Assembly (NCBI RefSeq): GCF_913776295.1
Contig: NZ_CAJYOJ010000044.1
Span: forward strand, 29,082 to 93,081
Direction of reading: 5' to 3'
Source of the DNA: an uncultured Pedobacter sp.
GTDB lineage: Bacteria; Bacteroidota; Bacteroidia; Sphingobacteriales; Sphingobacteriaceae
Length of the DNA: 64,000 nucleotides
The notes under the pieces were generated by a model. That model made no database searches, was not told where the DNA came from, and was given only the letters and a program-made list of their open reading frames with translations. How positions within the stretch are numbered: the stretch's first letter is position 1; each line of letters opens with the position of its first letter. Both the position numbers and the translations under genes were made by a program. Positions 55,815 through 64,000 of this stretch are shown here, piece after piece.

Positions 55815-57377
55815 TCATTTCTGTATAAACAGCAGCCGGTCCCTGGCGTATTGTTGTTTAAATGCCTGGCTAGGAAATGACAGCTTATAGATGCGTAATC
55901 CGTTAATGTGCGAATTTTTTGAACGGATGGTATCCATGAGCCTTACCTGATCTGCAATGAGATGAATGTTTGGTCCGGTTAATTTGGTCAGGTAAATGAT
56001 GGTGTGTTGATCCAGGTTTTTGGGCGACTGCGTTAGAAAGCTGTTTTTTGCCGATATGACCAGGGGCAGCGCTGCATCGCCGTAATGTTTTAAGGCGCCG
56101 GCTATGGCATAATCATTGGTTAAAATTAGTCTGGCTTTACCCGATGTTTCCGTTTGTTTGCTGGCGTTCTCCAATTTTGAGGTGAGGTATTCCCAGTCTG
56201 TCATGTCGGCGAAAAACTGTGGCATTTTTCCATACGTTCCATCCTCATAGCGCAGCGGTCGGGAAAAACCTGTTAGCCTGACCATTTCAGACATGTAGAA
56301 TTGATTATCGGTAACGGAAAAAATAGGGATCACCACCGGAAGGCTTAGAAGCGCAAAAGTATAGAGCATTGATATAAACACGACGCTACAAGCGCTTTTG
56401 AAGCGGATTAACATGAGCTCCCAACAATGTCCGCCGTTGGCAAATAGCAGGGGGAAGAGCCCTAGTCCATAATATAACTTGCCTTTTAGTACGGACAATA
56501 CCACAATTACAACTAGGGATGCGATGCCTAAAAAGAAGTAGGCCCTGCTTTTTGGGTTTGTCATCAGAAAAATCAGTCCGGCAGACCACACCGCCACTGA
56601 TGCGCCGTGAAAAAAAAACAGTTGGAGAATGTAATCGCCGGGGTCGACCTCAAAGTTTGTTTTCGCTACCACGGCTGTAAAATTTAGAACAGGAAAGCCA
56701 TGTTCTATTTGCCAGGCCAGGTGTGGAGCTAAAATCAACACGAAAACCAATGCAGGTAGTAAGTACTTCTTCCAATTGGTAATATAGGTGCGCTGCCCAA
56801 AAACTAACCAGGCAAGGAACGCTGAAAATACCAATAACAGGATGCTGTATTTGTTTAGTATGCCGAAGGCCAGGGCCACTGCCATAAGCCATAAATAAAA
56901 AGTTTTACGGCTTTTATGGTACGCAATGAAGGCGAAGGATAGGAGGGTCCAAAAGAACTCGTCGAATACAGCAGGTTGCAGAAGGTAGGAAGTAGCTAAA
57001 AATGCAGGTGAACAAATAATCGCAGAGCAAGCGATGGTAATGGCTAAACGTTTTCCGCCCAGGAAGTGCGTGATATAACCCGTTATTACAACTGTTGCAG
57101 CAGAAAAAAAACAAGGCAGTATCCGGTATCCGGTTAAAGATGAGCCAAAAAGCAAATTTGATATACGTGCCATCCAGGTAACAAAGGGAGATATATCGGG
57201 GAAACCCCATTGCCATTGCTTTCCAAGTTCGACGTAATAAATCTCATCAGCATGATAGCCGTATCCTTTTAAGGCGGTTAAATGGACCAAAAATTTTAAT
57301 ATTCCAAAAAACAGGATCAAGAGGTGAGGTCTCCAAATACCGCGTGAAAGGTTTTGGTTACCGGAAATACTAACCAT
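55815..57377 (-). CDS. Family 39-type glycosyltransferase (ArnT/PMT-like)
   Basis: A 520-aa polytopic protein with about ten membrane helices. A first loop carries GYGYHADEIYYVELGKQWQW (about 35-54), with an Asp/Glu pair like the catalytic acids of GT39 and ArnT enzymes. Arg/Trp-rich periplasmic loops and a C-terminal soluble domain (about 380-520) follow. It would use a lipid-linked sugar donor on the periplasmic side, as in lipid A or glycan modification. It is unaccompanied by an Arn-type operon, so the acceptor is unknown. Confidence 0.85.
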   Translation of the reverse strand: MVSISGNQNLSRGIWRPHLLILFFGILKFLVHLTALKGYGYHADEIYYVELGKQWQWGFPDISPFVTWMARISNLLFGSSLTGYRILPCFFSAATVVITGYITHFLGGKRLAITIACSAIICSPAFLATSYLLQPAVFDEFFWTLLSFAFIAYHKSRKTFYLWLMAVALAFGILNKYSILLLVFSAFLAWLVFGQRTYITNWKKYLLPALVFVLILAPHLAWQIEHGFPVLNFTAVVAKTNFEVDPGDYILQLFFFHGASVAVWSAGLIFLMTNPKSRAYFFLGIASLVVIVVLSVLKGKLYYGLGLFPLLFANGGHCWELMLIRFKSACSVVFISMLYTFALLSLPVVIPIFSVTDNQFYMSEMVRLTGFSRPLRYEDGTYGKMPQFFADMTDWEYLTSKLENASKQTETSGKARLILTNDYAIAGALKHYGDAALPLVISAKNSFLTQSPKNLDQHTIIYLTKLTGPNIHLIADQVRLMDTIRSKNSHINGLRIYKLSFPSQAFKQQYARDRLLFIQK

Positions 57378-57586
57378 TGACGAATGGAAATTGGTTGACG
57401 CGCTGATTTAGATGCTTCAGGTTCATGTTTAGTATAACAGCTAAGAATTAAATTGGTTTAAAAAGGATGTAATTGGAGGATAAGTATTATCATGCTGGCT
57501 CATTCAGCTCAGACACGTGTTAAGAAATATATTTTATCATATTAAAAAATACATTAACTTAGTATTAAAACTACAAAATCAACATT

Positions 57587-58417
57587 ATGAAAAACACAAG
57601 ATTAGTTATGCTATTGCTGGGGGGATCGCTGTTGCTGTCTCAGGCCTGTAAAAAAGCGGCTGAAGATGATGCCAAGTTATCATCAGCAAAAAGTGCCTCT
57701 GAAATAAGGCAGGGTTATTATTTGGGATCATTGATCAGTTATGAACGAATTGACGGTAAAAATATCTTTAACGGTGATATGGTTATTCCGGATGAACAGA
57801 TTACCACAAAACTTCCGGAAGTAACCACTGAAGGACATGGGCCAGCTGGTGCATACAAATGGCCAAACCATAAAGTATCTTATCGGTTTGCCGCTGGATT
57901 TACGACTGCGCAGACTAACACGATATTAACAGCCATGGCCGACTGGACAGCAAAATCTGGAATTATATTCGAAGAGGTAACTTCGGGCTACTATCTGACT
58001 ATACAGCCTGGTAGCGTAAATAATTGCACGGTAGGTTATGTTAGCGGGGCCACAATGAATCTTTCCAATCCGGAAGCTAAGGGCATCGTTGTTCATGAGT
58101 TAGGTCATGCTATCGGGTTACACCACGAGCAGCTACGTGCGGACCGTGACTCCTATATTCTGGTAAAGTGGGACAATATCAGTACATCAGCTCAATCGGG
58201 TTATAATAAGCTTACAGGTATGAATTATGGGGGGACAACATTCGATATTAGTTCGATCATGCTTTATGGATCATACAATGGTTATGGTGCCATCAACAGC
58301 AGCCTTCCAACCACCACAAAGTTAGACGGTTCTACCTGGATCGATAATTCATGGAGTGGTACAAAATCACCCTCCGCCAAAGATGCCAGCTGGGTGAAAA
58401 CTATTTATGGGATTTAA
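57587..58417 (+). CDS. Astacin-like (M12A) zinc metalloprotease, lipoprotein
   Basis: A 276-aa protein with an SPII lipobox (LLLSQAC, Cys at 21). The catalytic signature HELGHAIGLHHE spans 170-181 (HExxHxxGxxHE). A Met-turn-like SSIMLYGSY follows, with Tyr as a candidate fifth ligand. This is the astacin family mark, so it is probably an active zinc endopeptidase tethered to a membrane. No propeptide of the animal astacin kind is visible. It lies alone and is followed by a hairpin shared with the convergent gene. Confidence 0.93.
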   Translation: MKNTRLVMLLLGGSLLLSQACKKAAEDDAKLSSAKSASEIRQGYYLGSLISYERIDGKNIFNGDMVIPDEQITTKLPEVTTEGHGPAGAYKWPNHKVSYRFAAGFTTAQTNTILTAMADWTAKSGIIFEEVTSGYYLTIQPGSVNNCTVGYVSGATMNLSNPEAKGIVVHELGHAIGLHHEQLRADRDSYILVKWDNISTSAQSGYNKLTGMNYGGTTFDISSIMLYGSYNGYGAINSSLPTTTKLDGSTWIDNSWSGTKSPSAKDASWVKTIYGI

Positions 58418-58488
58418 TTTTGGGTTTTTGTCAATTTGTTAGAACCCGGTATGTAATGTCGCATGATATTAAATATTTCAAAAATGAA

Positions 58489-58522
58489 AAACGGGAACCT
58501 ATCCTAAGATAGCTTCCCGTTT
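58489..58522. terminator. Bidirectional terminator-like hairpin
   Basis: AAACGGGAA (58489-58497) pairs with TTCCCGTTT (58514-58522), with an inner TATC/GATA stem. A-rich bases precede it and T-rich bases follow, so it could stop transcription from both convergent genes. Confidence 0.55.
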
Positions 58523-58695
58523 AAATCTAAATTAACGCTCTCGTATATATAAGCGTAATTTTTTGCTGTTTATTGTGTCCGTTAAAAAAAATATTGGGTT
58601 TTATAAAGGGTATCAAAATATTGATCATCGGCAGGGCTAACTTTCTCAAATTTAGTAATACACTTTGTTTCCGGTATTATAAACTGATGATTTGT

Positions 58696-58935
58696 TTAGC
58701 TGTGTCCGGCGGCTGCAATATATTCAGGGTCCACAGGCGAGGCCGTATCGCTCGGCGTATTATCAAGATAAGATTGTTCAAGTTTGCCCAGTAAGGTTTT
58801 AAGTTTACTGATCTTAGCGATCACTTCATCTTTTTGCGCTGAATTGTGCTCCGGAGCACCATCCATGGCGTTTATCGTGTCTATGGCATAGTCCATAAAC
58901 CCTTTTGCATTTTCGGATAATGTTAAGTTTTCCAT
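58696..58935 (-). CDS. Small helical protein of unknown family (79 aa)
   Basis: The start at 58935 gives MENLTLSENAKGFMDYAIDT; the frame to 58983 adds unlikely leader residues. The protein is soluble and mainly helical (KDEVIAKISKLKTLLGKLEQ) with a Pro/Asp/Ser-rich C-terminus. No family recognised. Confidence 0.5.
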   Translation of the reverse strand: MENLTLSENAKGFMDYAIDTINAMDGAPEHNSAQKDEVIAKISKLKTLLGKLEQSYLDNTPSDTASPVDPEYIAAAGHS

Positions 58936-59134
58936 ATTGGTATTTATTGGTAAGCATTTGGTGCGAACGCTATTGTAATACAAAATTTCGGTTAATTGGT
59001 TTGAAGTAGAATAAAAATTGATTATTTCTCTGTGTTTTCTATTAAAGCGATCGCTTAGCCCTGTGATGGTTTGGTGATCAGTTTTGTTAAACGTGGCAAA
59101 AAAATAGTGTCATAAAATGTGCAGCATTGAAGGA

Positions 59135-60379
59135 TTAATCCAGCAGCGGCTCAGGTTTCTTTTTATTTGTTTGCTGGCGCTCGTATGCTCCGTTTCTATA
59201 ATCCTGCTGAAAGGCACCATAGTCTGCACATACCAGGGCTGCCTGCTCGATGGCGATATTAAGGATTTGTTGTTGCCACCCTCTTTCGCTGGCAAAAGCT
59301 TTCAGCTCATCTTTTGTGGCAGCACCATCCATTCCCGAACTCCTGAGTTGAGAGGATGCAGTAAGCATGCCCATATCATCAATTACCTGATAAAGTTTCC
59401 GGTATTCTGCTTTGATGAGTTTGAACTTGAGGGTATCTTTTACCGGCTGTAATTCCTGCACAACGTAATCTTCTCCTTTGAATGTTGCGGTAGAGAGCAG
59501 TGATGCCGAAACATGTTGCATGCGTTTCTGTACAGAAACAATGCGCCTGGCTTCATTCTCCCATTCGGGCTGTGGAATATCCAAAAAGGGCGATAGCGAA
59601 GATGGGTAAGCCTGTTTCATGTCAAGAAGCAGGTATCGGTCTTTTTTTCGCGTGCTTTTCAGGAGGAACAAAAATCGTTTCTGTCCGAGGCTGCCGGTTC
59701 CGGCAAGCCGGTAAACTACATCTTTAATGCAGTAATTGTATGGGCTGTCGCTGTTTTGGGATAGCCAGTTTTCCATGTGGCTGATCAATTCGGCTTTCAA
59801 TTCTTTTTTTAGTTTGAAGTGACGCTCGTCACTGGTGTCAAGATGTAATTTTCTTCCTTTTTTAAATGTCCTTTTATGTAGTAATTCATCTGCAGAACTT
59901 CTTTCCGCACGTTTTAAAAAAACGCCGGTAATGCCTTTGGACGTTCTGGGATCCAGATCCATGGCTTTTCCACCAGTTAGGGTCGTACCATAGCTTTTCA
60001 GGAATAGTACGGCCATATTCATGGCTTGTTCCCCGTCAATCTCCAGGGTTTGGAAAGCGATAAAAATGCTGGTTACCAAACGTACCACCTCCCAAAGTAC
60101 CGGTGCCTTTATAGCCTCATCGAAATCATTGAGATCAAAGTAGACCAGTTTATTATCACCTCTGTAACTGCCAAAATTTTCAAGGTGCAAGTCGCCACTG
60201 ATCCAGCCTACGGGCGATTTTGGCATTGTTTTCAGCGAAGCAATCCTTTCATAGAAAAGATGACAGGTGCCACGGTAGAACCGGAATGCGTTTTCGAGCA
60301 TGGCGCTGTATTTAAGCCTGATGATGGATGGCAACCGGTTTCTATTGAATGCTTTTATTTTATCGGAACGTTCTGACAT
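59135..60379 (-). CDS. DUF2252 family protein
   Basis: A 414-aa protein with the kinase-like DUF2252 pattern: FYRGTCHLFYERI near 33-45, GWISGDLHLENFGSYRG near 58-74, and YFDLNDFDEAIKAPVLWEVV near 79-98. These resemble phosphotransferase catalytic and Mg-binding loops. The family function is not established, though the fold suggests a small-molecule kinase. The stop is near 59135 and the start is an ATG at 60379. It stands alone, and the spacer to 60660 holds no gene. Confidence 0.88.
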   Translation of the reverse strand: MSERSDKIKAFNRNRLPSIIRLKYSAMLENAFRFYRGTCHLFYERIASLKTMPKSPVGWISGDLHLENFGSYRGDNKLVYFDLNDFDEAIKAPVLWEVVRLVTSIFIAFQTLEIDGEQAMNMAVLFLKSYGTTLTGGKAMDLDPRTSKGITGVFLKRAERSSADELLHKRTFKKGRKLHLDTSDERHFKLKKELKAELISHMENWLSQNSDSPYNYCIKDVVYRLAGTGSLGQKRFLFLLKSTRKKDRYLLLDMKQAYPSSLSPFLDIPQPEWENEARRIVSVQKRMQHVSASLLSTATFKGEDYVVQELQPVKDTLKFKLIKAEYRKLYQVIDDMGMLTASSQLRSSGMDGAATKDELKAFASERGWQQQILNIAIEQAALVCADYGAFQQDYRNGAYERQQTNKKKPEPLLD

Positions 60380-60659
60380 ATATGTATAACTTATAGCTAG
60401 TACAACCTGAAAGGCATAATGGTTTTGACTTTGTGTTAGATACAGCTATCAGGCCATAAATTTTTTCTCCGGTTTGCTGTACCAACTGGACTAGGACGCT
60501 GGTTATTATTGGTATTTTGTGTTGATGACCAAATTGTTCACATCTATAAACTTGACTCGAAGCACGATTTCGTCTTCATTTTTTGGAAAAAATATTTGAC
60601 ATCTATTCTAATAATCGTAATTTAAGCGAAATTAAACCCGCAATACAAACGTCTCTCTA

Positions 60660-60854
60660 ATGTTTAAAGATCCCTTTTCTTTTTACGGCAGGATCCGCCG
60701 TACGGAATTTGCCCTAACCCAAATCTTTTATTTCATTGTTCATTTTTTCGTATTGATTGTTGAGAACAACAAGTCAGTTGGGAGTTGGATTGAACTAATC
60801 AAATTATTGCCGATCTATCTGTTGCTATCGCAGGATCAAAATTTTCGGAAATAA
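60660..60854 (+). pseudogene. DUF805 gene, 3'-truncated
   Basis: 64 codons remain from the ATG at 60660. FSFYGRIRRTEFALTQIFYF is the classical DUF805 N-terminus, with one full membrane helix and a second half-helix (LIKLLPIYLLLSQ). Intact members continue through two or more helices (about 110-130 aa), including the conserved RCHD segment. Here the frame stops after QDQNFRK, with no continuation found. The gene is probably a fragment. Confidence 0.6.
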
Positions 60855-60898
60855 ACAAGAAAAAATCATTTAGAGTAAAACGTTAAATCCGTAAAAAT

Positions 60899-61615
60899 AT
60901 GAAGTCTCCAAAAACGATATCCATTTTACTGTTACTCACCCTCTTTGGCGCTACGCTTCAGGCTCAGGAGGTTGCAAAGCCTGATCCGGTTACAATTGTT
61001 AAAAACTGCATAGAAGCGAGGGGTGGCGAATCCTTTCTCCGTACTATTACTACTTTGTATAGCGATCTGAAAACGGAAATGGAAGGTAGAGCGGTAAATT
61101 ACATCACCAAAGAACAATTGCCAAATAAGGGTAGTTTTAAGATTGTGTACAAGGGCAGAACCGTCTTTCAAAATTGGTTTGATGGGAAAACAGCTTTTGA
61201 AACCGTTAACGGAGAAGTGAAAAAAGCAGATCTGGCGGAGTTTAAGGACAAGTTTGATAGAAAAAATATTTTTAATGAACTGGATTGGATTATGCCCGAA
61301 TTATGGACGCTCGAATTTCTGGGCGAAGAGAAGGTAGGAGAGAAGGATTGCTATAAGATCAGGGCAAAGCGTAAAAGCGGGCTGATACAGCTGTTGTATT
61401 TTGACAAGGAAAGCAAGCTGCTATTGCGTGATGATAAAGTAGAAGATATCAATAAAAACAGTTTTGCGACGACACTTTATTTGACTTATAAAAAATATTC
61501 AGGACTTACCTTTGCTTCGGAGATGAAAGTTGGTGATAAGGACAGCTCACAAACCCTTACTGTTGTTGAGCTGAAGATTAATGCTGATGTCAGCGAGGCT
61601 GACTTTAGGCCGTAA
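60899..61615 (+). CDS. Secreted LolA-like/outer-membrane lipoprotein-sorting type protein
   Basis: A 238-aa protein with a signal peptide (ISILLLLTLFGATLQAQ) and a half-barrel beta-sheet fold similar to LolA/LolB-like domains (FKIVYKGRTVFQNWFDGKTA; KIRAKRKSGLIQLLYFDKES). Proteins of this shape often bind lipids in the periplasm. No enzyme motif. It follows the DUF805 fragment by 44 bases. Confidence 0.7.
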   Translation: MKSPKTISILLLLTLFGATLQAQEVAKPDPVTIVKNCIEARGGESFLRTITTLYSDLKTEMEGRAVNYITKEQLPNKGSFKIVYKGRTVFQNWFDGKTAFETVNGEVKKADLAEFKDKFDRKNIFNELDWIMPELWTLEFLGEEKVGEKDCYKIRAKRKSGLIQLLYFDKESKLLLRDDKVEDINKNSFATTLYLTYKKYSGLTFASEMKVGDKDSSQTLTVVELKINADVSEADFRP

Positions 61616-62068
61616 TTTAGCTTAGTTACAGCAGTTTGTTTAACTGGTAAAGAGCTGCTTGTGCGGTTCCAAGTCGTTTGACGAAATTTGTTGTACACCA
61701 ATCACCATTTCAGATATTAGTTAAAAATCATATCCGATAATATTGTACAAATCTATCCAGTTAAAAGAATCATCCATACTTTTGTTTTCGATATAATTTT
61801 TTAAGATTTCAAAAGCTTTTTCTTCGTGTAATTATTATAATGCAGCCTGCTCATGGAGTCTCGCAAAGAGTTGCCATAAAGCGTTTTTTTATTTGTAAAA
61901 AATAATTAGCGGTAAGGTTATAGCGGGTTGGGATGACCCTTGTTGACTTTTATGATATGTTTCTTATAGTTAATTCCGGGTCCGGGCATAATGTTTCAGT
62001 AAATTGTCTTTAATTAGCTAAGCTATTAGATTTTGATTCCATAACAATTGCGGTTTTAGAATAGGCCT
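61616..62068. other. Intergenic region with one gene remnant
   Basis: About 450 bases. The only coding-like part is at 61721-61831 on the minus strand (see separate entry). The remainder (61832-62068) holds no supported gene, and I see no clear promoter. Confidence 0.5.
61721..61831 (-). pseudogene. 3' remnant of an unknown gene
   Basis: A 36-codon open frame without a start reads HEEKAFEILKNYIENKSMDD and continues to NWIDLYNIIGYDF before its stop. It follows two in-frame stops (TAA, TAA) at its 5' edge. The amino-acid run looks like a real protein tail, so it is probably the 3' end of a deleted gene. No family recognised. Confidence 0.4.
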
Positions 62069-62824
62069 TTACCGGTCCAGCCACAATTTAAACTGAGGGA
62101 TTCTGATACGGCTCACCATCACTTCTGCCTGACGGTCCCTTTTCAGGACGACTTTCAGTTTATCGTTAAAATATTTGTGGATGCTGTCAATGCTGTTGAT
62201 ATGCAGGATATACTGGCGGTTCGCCCGGAAGAAATACTGTGGATCAAGCTGCTCTTCCAGCTCCTCCAGAGTATACGGCACGGCGATGGAAGTTCCGTCC
62301 AGCACGTGGAAGTAAACATTTTTATTTTCCAGACAGATGTAATCGATCTCTTCCACCGGAATCACCTTGTAGGTTTCCCGGTAATGCAGCAGGAAACGGC
62401 TTTTATAAGTTTTCTCTCGGGTACGGAACATTTCCATGATGGCACTGATCTCATCTCCGGAAATTTTCGGCTGCACCCGTTTTACCTTTTCCAGTGCTTC
62501 TTTCAATTCCTCTTTTTCGATAGGTTTGAGCAGATAGGCAGCACCGTAGACCTTAAAGGCCTGTAATGCATACTCATCGTAAGCCGTTGTAAAAATAACG
62601 GGCGAATTGACTTTTACCCGGTTAAAAATTTCAAAAGATAGTCCGTCCGCCAGCCGGATATCCATAAAAATGACGTCCGGAGCGGGATTTGCTTCCAGCC
62701 ATTCCACACTTTCCTGTAGGGAAGGAAGTATTTCCAGCAGTAGGGCTGCAGGATCCGTTTTCCCTACCAGGCTTTTCAGCAGTGCTGCGTTATGGGCTTC
62801 GTCTTCTATAATCAGGTAATTCAT
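62069..62824 (-). CDS. LytTR-type response regulator
   Basis: A 251-aa response regulator. The receiver domain (1-120) has phosphorylation site D55 (FMDIRLADG) and Lys in YLLKPIEKEE; acidic residues E7/D8 complete the pocket. A C-terminal LytTR DNA-binding domain (about 145-250) carries PVEEIDYICLENKNVYFHVL and FFRANRQYILHINSID. It lies 11 bases downstream of its histidine kinase gene on the minus strand, so both are co-transcribed. The target genes are unknown; the efflux-factor end upstream may be part of the same operon. Confidence 0.93.
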   Translation of the reverse strand: MNYLIIEDEAHNAALLKSLVGKTDPAALLLEILPSLQESVEWLEANPAPDVIFMDIRLADGLSFEIFNRVKVNSPVIFTTAYDEYALQAFKVYGAAYLLKPIEKEELKEALEKVKRVQPKISGDEISAIMEMFRTREKTYKSRFLLHYRETYKVIPVEEIDYICLENKNVYFHVLDGTSIAVPYTLEELEEQLDPQYFFRANRQYILHINSIDSIHKYFNDKLKVVLKRDRQAEVMVSRIRIPQFKLWLDR

Positions 62825-62835
62825 TGTTCCGTTTT

Positions 62836-63939
62836 TTAAATGTTCAAGAGCGGCAGTGTAACTTCAAAAGAAGTACGGGTTTCTGTGATTTCCGGCATTT
62901 TACCTTCCAGCAGCTGGTACCGCTCTTTGATATTCTTCAGCCCCATACCCGTACTTTTATAATCGATATTGATGCGCTGAAGATTATTTTTAACGACAAT
63001 TGTACCGTTATCATCGCTTACAATCGATAAATACAACGGTTTTTTCAGAGTAGACATATTGTGTTTTATAGCGTTTTCCAGCAGCAGCTGCAATGTAACG
63101 GGCGGAATACCTTTCCTTCTGTCTGCTTCCGGCACATCAACAGTCAGATGGATGGTTTCACCGTGCCGGATTTTAATGAGGTGGAAATAGGTTTCCACGA
63201 ACCTCAGTTCCGCATCCAGGGAGACAATGTCTTTTTTACCCGTAGTGAGGATGTACCGGTACACTTTAGAAAGGCTGGACAAAAATTCCTGTGCCGCTTC
63301 TTTATTGATCTCGATGAGCTGGGTCAGGATGCTGAAGTTGTTGAACAGGAAATGAGGATCCAGCTGCAGCTTTAAGACTTCCAGTTCGGCTTGCAATGCA
63401 TTTTCCCTAAGCTGGTGCGACAGGATTTCCAGCTTATTGGTTTCCATAACTTCCGATTTCCATTTTTCGAAAAAGAAAAAGGAATTGTAGAAGCTGTTGA
63501 CAAAAGCAGCAACTACGATATTTACCACGAGATAATTCCGTACATCGACCTCCACCTCTCCGTTTCCGTCAGCAGATTCCGGCCACAGCTGTTCGTAAAA
63601 TACATTTTCCAGATACAGCAGCAGGAACATGCAGACAATGACCACACCGGTGGTCAGGACAAAATGAACCAGAATATTGTCTTTCAACCTGTTTTTCCTG
63701 TTCACCCAACCGGACAGCAGCCTGATAATCCCGAAAATAACGGCATACATCGCAATGCCTCCGGCAATGGTGATCCAGATTTCTGTCCAGAGGGCTTCCG
63801 TATAAAAATCCCACCATTTGCTTTGTGGGTTCAGCAGGTACTGGATCAGATTTGCCAAGGCCACTGAAACCGGCACGCCGCTCCACTGGAAAATGGTTTT
63901 CCACATCGATCCTGACTGGTTTTTCAAATTGCTGCCCAT
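62836..63939 (-). CDS. LytS-type sensor histidine kinase
   Basis: A 367-aa histidine kinase of the HisKA_3/LytS group. Four membrane helices occur in the first 155 residues, and no large periplasmic domain is seen. The phospho-accepting motif LQLDPHFLFNN (H196) is followed by the ATPase domain with N-box LLENAIKHN and G-box TGMGLKNIKERY. It phosphorylates the adjacent LytTR regulator. The start codon (63937-63939) touches the stop of the upstream gene, so it is translationally coupled to an outer-membrane efflux factor. Confidence 0.92.
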   Translation of the reverse strand: MGSNLKNQSGSMWKTIFQWSGVPVSVALANLIQYLLNPQSKWWDFYTEALWTEIWITIAGGIAMYAVIFGIIRLLSGWVNRKNRLKDNILVHFVLTTGVVIVCMFLLLYLENVFYEQLWPESADGNGEVEVDVRNYLVVNIVVAAFVNSFYNSFFFFEKWKSEVMETNKLEILSHQLRENALQAELEVLKLQLDPHFLFNNFSILTQLIEINKEAAQEFLSSLSKVYRYILTTGKKDIVSLDAELRFVETYFHLIKIRHGETIHLTVDVPEADRRKGIPPVTLQLLLENAIKHNMSTLKKPLYLSIVSDDNGTIVVKNNLQRINIDYKSTGMGLKNIKERYQLLEGKMPEITETRTSFEVTLPLLNI

Positions 63940-64000
63940 CTAATTTCCGCCTAATGATTTATACAAAGCAAGATAAGTATTTATTTCCTTCTGGCGGGCA
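63940..64000 (-). CDS. C-terminus of an outer-membrane efflux factor (partial)
   Basis: The last 19 codons read ARQKEINTYLALYKSLGGN before the stop. The YLALYKSLGG pattern is the typical C-terminal end of OprM/TolC-like outer-membrane channel lipoproteins of RND pumps. The gene runs off the window edge. Its stop immediately abuts the histidine kinase ATG. Confidence 0.6.
   Translation of the reverse strand, partial: ARQKEINTYLALYKSLGGN

Overview
The window looks like chromosome of a Sphingobacteriaceae-type Bacteroidota, most like Pedobacter. This is inferred from type IX secretion (T9SS) type B C-terminal domains (CHU_C), a PorP/SprF protein, MBG/YDG repeats, TAnnTTTG-type -7 boxes, weak ribosome binding sites, many SPII lipoproteins and a LytS/LytTR pair. 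No rRNA, tRNA, CRISPR array or phage was seen.

Region 1 (1-6641) carries secreted or envelope hydrolases: a retropepsin-like protease with PDZ (5' end outside the window), an HExxH protease, an M23 peptidase and a serine beta-lactamase-like hydrolase. It ends with a membrane-anchored 7TMR-DISM/LuxR regulator.

Region 2 (6642-28340) is the most distinctive. Two giant secreted proteins (3316 and 2546 aa) with beta-helix modules, MBG or Ig-like repeats and T9SS type B tails are encoded on the same strand. A PorP/SprF gene follows the first. The two genes share a nearly identical promoter block: two 23-bp CTAnnC-N5-GGGTnGG units, then a TAGTTTTG box exactly 39 bp from the start of the second unit. 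The divergent LuxR-type gene is an obvious but untested candidate regulator. Between the giants lie an SDR, a 3'-truncated IS1595-type transposase and a cupin. Behind the second giant there is only a frameshifted signal-peptide-like remnant where a PorP/SprF partner might have been, then a 16-bp hairpin.

Region 3 (28488-41886) is mixed metabolism and envelope: a Crp/Fnr regulator, an HXXEE membrane protein, a GNAT-NTF2-like fusion, a tiny acidic protein with a DJ-1/PfpI protein, a Tet(X)-like flavin monooxygenase next to an AraC regulator, a type-I-secretion-like trio whose ABC protein has no ATPase domain, an SDR, and two convergent L,D-transpeptidases.

Region 4 (42127-57377) holds three glycosyltransferases, DUF3253, a receiver-only response regulator, a degraded gene, a methyltransferase, an OmpA lipoprotein, an S41 protease, an alpha/beta hydrolase, a stand-alone translation factor IF-3, a PA2169/DUF2383 protein and a GT39-type glycosyltransferase.

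Region 5 (57587-64000) has an astacin-like lipoprotein, a DUF2252 protein, a truncated DUF805 gene, a secreted LolA-like protein, a 3' gene remnant, and a LytTR regulator and LytS-type kinase downstream of the very end of an outer-membrane efflux factor.
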